From an uncultured Lachnospiraceae bacterium (lineage in GTDB: Bacteria > Bacillota > Clostridia > Lachnospirales > Lachnospiraceae), in NCBI GenBank assembly GCA_947170415.1, contig CAMVTN010000002.1, positions 1 through 53,087 on the forward strand: 53,087 nt of DNA, given 5' to 3'. Both the position numbers and the translations under genes were made by a program. Of this stretch, positions 51,001 to 53,087 are shown one piece after another (within the stretch, counting starts at the first letter, position 1; each line of letters starts with the position of its first letter). The notes beneath the pieces were generated by a model, which was not told where the DNA came from, did not search any database, and worked only from the letters and a program-made list of their open reading frames with translations.

Positions 51001-51233
51001 TGGCTTCCAAGTCTGGAACATTTGAAATGTCAGTAACTCCGTATACACCGGAGCAGCTCGAGGAAGCAGCACATGCATATGAGCTTCCGAGGGTATTCAA
51101 CACGGTTGTACGCCTGTCACTTAAGCAGATGGGCGTAGGCGGCGACGACAGCTGGGGCGCAAGAACACATGATGAATTCCTGCTTCCGACAGACAAAAAG
51201 CTGCAGTTCGCATTTGAATTTAAAGGAATATGA
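48036..51233 (+). CDS. lacZ: GH2 beta-galactosidase (LacZ type)
   Basis: 1065 residues, no signal peptide. Jelly-roll domain with RRSLNGLWKFSYA and WSSIRVPSNMQMEG-like block (about 45-90), Ig domains, the GH2 barrel with FRGVNRHEFSCDTGR, acid/base Glu470 in IWSDGNES and nucleophile Glu541 in ILCEYTHSMGNSNG, then the long C-terminal domain with GMGPDENYCDRNHGARLGVY (Bgal small chain). It hydrolyses beta-galactosides in the cytoplasm after import by the ABC system upstream. The residue before GNES is Asp rather than the common Leu. Other GH2 activities cannot be wholly excluded, but the LacZ-length C-terminus argues for beta-galactosidase. Confidence 0.94.
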   Translation: MATKFDFKIVADPTVFKVNCLPAHSDHVCYRNESEAEQERTANRRSLNGLWKFSYAVNPASVIEGFESLDYDCTGWDSIRVPSNMQMEGYDKPAYVNTQYPWDGREDIKPGEIPTEYNPVGSYITYFNIPKEWKDQPVCISFQGVESGFALYLNGQYVGYSEDSFTASDFDLTPFIQKGINKLAVRVYKWTASSWLEDQDFYRFSGIYRDVYLYTVPSVHLFDLKIRALLDDAYKDGTLEITPSYTIDGCTQGLKKSGGRGVYGTTEYILSREGEEVLSGEVPTKADTVIREKVGSPDLWSAEKPALYDLTLYLKDEKGEIIEVIHEKVGFRRFEMKNGIMCINGKRIVFRGVNRHEFSCDTGRTPNPDEVLSDILTMKRNNINALRTSHYPNASMIYRLCDEYGIYMIAENNMESHGYWDKLWREDLPYSEALPGNRKEFLPMLLDRVNSTYEIDKNHPSILIWSDGNESYTGQDIQDMTDYFHMKDPDRLVHYEGGDHDPDDHFPDSTDMYSQMYSTVDRIEKFLAAPEHQDKPLILCEYTHSMGNSNGNMYKYIELSDREPRYQGGFIWDFVDQSVRRKNRYGEEFQAYGGDCGERPTDYEFSGNGILDGTRKPYAKMQEVKACYQPLDVKVDGTKVTIVNRNLFTDTSEYDCVVTVEREGVLISEEQIMTKVPPLSEGSYNLPILKEKQAGEYAVTVSFRLHEDTDWAEAGYEIAFGQGVYTVADKKKKADADEASDYSESLLVVKKPGKFKVNNCVHNVGVQGDDFDILLSKLKGGIVSYRYGGKELIDAIPRPNFWRAPISNDYGNKMPARYGVWKLASLYQDFTDPFAAPYTLSDEDKKYPIVKETKEFVDVTWKKYLPTVPMSACFVTYRIFADGTVRVIMDYDPVEGLPPMPEFGFMFKIDADYDHLTFYGMGPDENYCDRNHGARLGVYEVDVKDNVEKYLVPQETGNRTGVRWARVTDYRGRGIEFRGAEFTESGDPMASKSGTFEMSVTPYTPEQLEEAAHAYELPRVFNTVVRLSLKQMGVGGDDSWGARTHDEFLLPTDKKLQFAFEFKGI

Positions 51234-51236
51234 TCC

Positions 51237-51282
51237 ACGTGGACGGGGGTGTTGGTCTATAGACCAGCACCCCCGTCCACGT
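51237..51282. repeat. 46-nt near-perfect palindrome after the GH2 gene
   Basis: ACGTGGACGGGGGTG, one mismatch, TGGTCTA, and the complement, centred at 51259/51260. About 20 bp of GC-rich stem with a TATA tip, starting 3 nt after the GH2 stop. No T run follows. It may act as a factor-dependent terminator, an RNA stabiliser or a cruciform. Confidence 0.85.
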
Positions 51283-51321
51283 AGTCTGCTGAAAAGGAAA
51301 GAGACCTTCGGCAGAACCAAT

Positions 51322-51384
51322 CTGTGCCACGTGTGATGCAGGCTGTGCCAGAAGTATTGTACTTAGCGGGCTTCCGGGTAAAAT
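51322..51384 (+). promoter_or_regulatory. Candidate activator-dependent promoter of the GH3 gene
   Basis: TTGTAC (51357-51362), 16-nt spacer, TAAAAT (51379-51384). Directly upstream, CTGTGCCA occurs twice at exactly 21 bp (51322 and 51343), the spacing of AraC-family half-sites, ending 7 bp before the -35. Confidence 0.5.
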
Positions 51385-51409
51385 TTGTTTTATCAGATGG
51401 AGGTACGAT

Positions 51410-53087
51410 ATGAGAAGGAAAAAACTTTGGACAGGACTTGCGTCACTTACAGCCTTTTTACTTACGTTTTCAATAGTAGGAACAAATTGCATGTATGGCT
51501 ACGCAGGAACAGTAAACGGAGCGCTAGGAATACGCACCAGTAAGGTTGTGAATGAAGACGGAGATACTTCAGACACAACATATTATGAAAGTGAGTATGG
51601 TGAGCTCAATTCGGAAAACTTACAGAAGCTTATCGCAGATACTTACGATGAAAGTGTTCTTGAGGAAGAAGAGGGAGCGGTACTCTTAAAAAATGAAAAC
51701 AATGCACTTCCGTTATCGGAAAATGAACACAGCGTAACACTCTTCGGACACGCATTTGCACAGCCTCTCTACAAGGCAGCATCTGCAGGTTCAAACGGTT
51801 ACAAGGGAGAATACTGTATCGATCCGTACACGGCATTCGAAAATGCAGGTTTTGAAATAAACAGCACACTGATGGATGCATATAAATCCTCAAAGACAGA
51901 AAGAGGAACCGGTGCTTTCGATTTCGTGTCACAGACCAGCAGCATCCTCTCAATGGGAGAAGAAAACAAAGCATTTTACACATCGGATATAAAGTCATCC
52001 TGGGAAAATAACTACAATGATGTCGCTATCGTGATGTTTGCAAGAGAAGGCGGTGAAGGTGTGGAGCTGGCAACGGAAGACTCAGAAGGAATAAGCCAGT
52101 TGTCTCTACATGAAGATGAAAAGAATCTCCTGAAGATGATAAAAGATTCCGGCAAGTTCAAAAAGACCATTGTTTTATTAAATACAGGTAATCCAATGGA
52201 ACTTGACTGGCTTGATGAGTACAGCGTAGATGCTTGTCTGTGGATCGGTGAGCCCGGACAGAGAGGATTTGAAGGAGTTGTAAATCTTCTTACCGGTAAG
52301 GCTGATCCCAGTGGACATCTGACTGATACATATGCTGCAAATTCGCTTTCATCACCGGCAGTAGTAAATGCCAGCGGAAATAATCAGACATGGACAAATA
52401 TTGATGAAGTGCTGTCAAAGACTACAGAAGGTGAAAATGATATTTCATACTATGATGCGCAGGCAGAAGGAATCTACGTAGGATATAAGTATTACGAAAC
52501 GAGATATGAAGATGCTGTCTTAGGTCAGGGAAAGGCTGACAGTACTAAAGGATCATCAACCGGAAATGCGTGGAACTATGCAGATGAAGTGACCTATCCC
52601 TTTGGATACGGACTTTCCTATACTGAGTTTGCACAGACACTTGATAGTGTAGAAACAGGGGAAGATACCGTTAATGTAAAGGTAACGGTGACAAATACAG
52701 GAAGTGCAGCGGGAAAGAGCGTAGTTCAGGTTTACGCGCAGACACCGTATGGTGATTATGAAAAGCAGAATCATGTAGAAAAGTCTTCCATACAGCTTTT
52801 GAACTTTGCAAAGACCAGGATGCTTGAACCGGGACAGAGTGAGACTCTTGAGATAAGCTGCGATAAATATCTCCTTGCAAGCTACGATCATACAAAAGCA
52901 AAGAGTTACATCATGAGTGAAGGAGATTACTATATCTCGATCGGTACAGATGTGCATGATGCGTTAAATAACATCCTCGCATCAAAGGGAGCAGAAGCTC
53001 TCATAGATGCTGATGGATCTTACGTAAAAGGAAATGCGGGTAATACGTATACGTGGAAAGAAAGCTTTGACAGTGAAAAATATTCTG
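51410..53087 (+). CDS. GH3 beta-glucosidase with reversed domain order, 3' end beyond the window
   Basis: 559 codons are open from the ATG at 51410 (GATGGAGG upstream) to the edge. An N-terminal hydrophobic segment (about 6-32) suggests a signal peptide or anchor. The GH3 C-terminal (alpha/beta sandwich) module comes first: EEEGAVLLKNENNALPLSE, VMFAREGGEGVELATED, GEPGQRGFEGVVNLLTGK, then YPFGYGLSYTEF and a fibronectin-III-like domain with VTNTGSAAGKSVVQVYAQ. In ordinary GH3 enzymes the TIM barrel with the catalytic Asp precedes these parts; here it must follow, outside the window. This reversed order is known from Butyrivibrio fibrisolvens and Ruminococcus albus beta-glucosidases. It closes the beta-galactoside/glucoside locus. 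Confidence 0.88.
   Translation, partial: MRRKKLWTGLASLTAFLLTFSIVGTNCMYGYAGTVNGALGIRTSKVVNEDGDTSDTTYYESEYGELNSENLQKLIADTYDESVLEEEEGAVLLKNENNALPLSENEHSVTLFGHAFAQPLYKAASAGSNGYKGEYCIDPYTAFENAGFEINSTLMDAYKSSKTERGTGAFDFVSQTSSILSMGEENKAFYTSDIKSSWENNYNDVAIVMFAREGGEGVELATEDSEGISQLSLHEDEKNLLKMIKDSGKFKKTIVLLNTGNPMELDWLDEYSVDACLWIGEPGQRGFEGVVNLLTGKADPSGHLTDTYAANSLSSPAVVNASGNNQTWTNIDEVLSKTTEGENDISYYDAQAEGIYVGYKYYETRYEDAVLGQGKADSTKGSSTGNAWNYADEVTYPFGYGLSYTEFAQTLDSVETGEDTVNVKVTVTNTGSAAGKSVVQVYAQTPYGDYEKQNHVEKSSIQLLNFAKTRMLEPGQSETLEISCDKYLLASYDHTKAKSYIMSEGDYYISIGTDVHDALNNILASKGAEALIDADGSYVKGNAGNTYTWKESFDSEKYS

Overview
This 53 kb window looks like chromosomal DNA of a low-to-moderate GC, Gram-positive, polysaccharide-degrading anaerobe of the Lachnospiraceae, most like Butyrivibrio or Pseudobutyrivibrio. 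The reasons are lipoprotein-type ABC sugar systems without a local ATPase, large secreted or cytoplasmic glycoside hydrolases, a GH3 enzyme with reversed domain order of the ruminal type, strong AGGAGG-like ribosome binding sites and clostridial housekeeping genes. This assignment is inference from gene content. I saw no rRNA, tRNA, CRISPR array, transposase or phage gene.

Layout. (1) 1-2022: two small membrane proteins (the first cut by the left edge) and a LacI-type repressor, all on the minus strand. (2) 2386-9917: two ABC permeases, a solute-binding lipoprotein and a very large secreted GH32 fructan hydrolase; with the divergent LacI protein this reads as a fructan/sucrose utilisation locus. 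(3) 10126-17652: a foldase-like anchored protein, a small membrane protein, a two-component system and an RND-type efflux pair (adaptor plus pump). The two operons share an 11-bp-phased direct repeat placed at the -35 position, which is my best candidate for a complete, predictable regulatory circuit. (4) 17780-22606: a BglG/LicT antiterminator with its own RNA antiterminator/terminator switch, a beta-glucoside PTS permease with a second switch, and a GH1 6-phospho-beta-glucosidase. (5) 22640-25586, minus strand: a PilZ protein, then aroA and tyrA. (6) 25927-42743, mainly plus strand: an EF-G-like GTPase, a GT-C-like membrane protein, leuS, two unknown membrane proteins, an L,D-transpeptidase, trmO (minus), a YlmH-like S4 protein, a CAP-domain secreted protein, and a purine/nucleotide group (purine nucleoside phosphorylase, MTA/SAH deaminase, a membrane-anchored MutS-family ATPase, dUTPase). 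(7) 43070-53087: an AraC regulator, a small membrane protein, a second ABC sugar importer (binding protein, two permeases), a GH2 beta-galactosidase and a GH3 beta-glucosidase cut by the right edge. This reads as a beta-galactoside/beta-glucoside oligosaccharide locus.

The signals not explained by genes are mostly non-coding. They include a dispersed palindromic repeat (three full and three half copies, several touching stop codons), a chain of hairpins between dut and the AraC gene, a structured spacer ahead of the MTA/SAH deaminase, a hairpin between the Shine-Dalgarno sequence and the start codon of the GH2 gene, and a 46-nt palindrome without a U tail after it.
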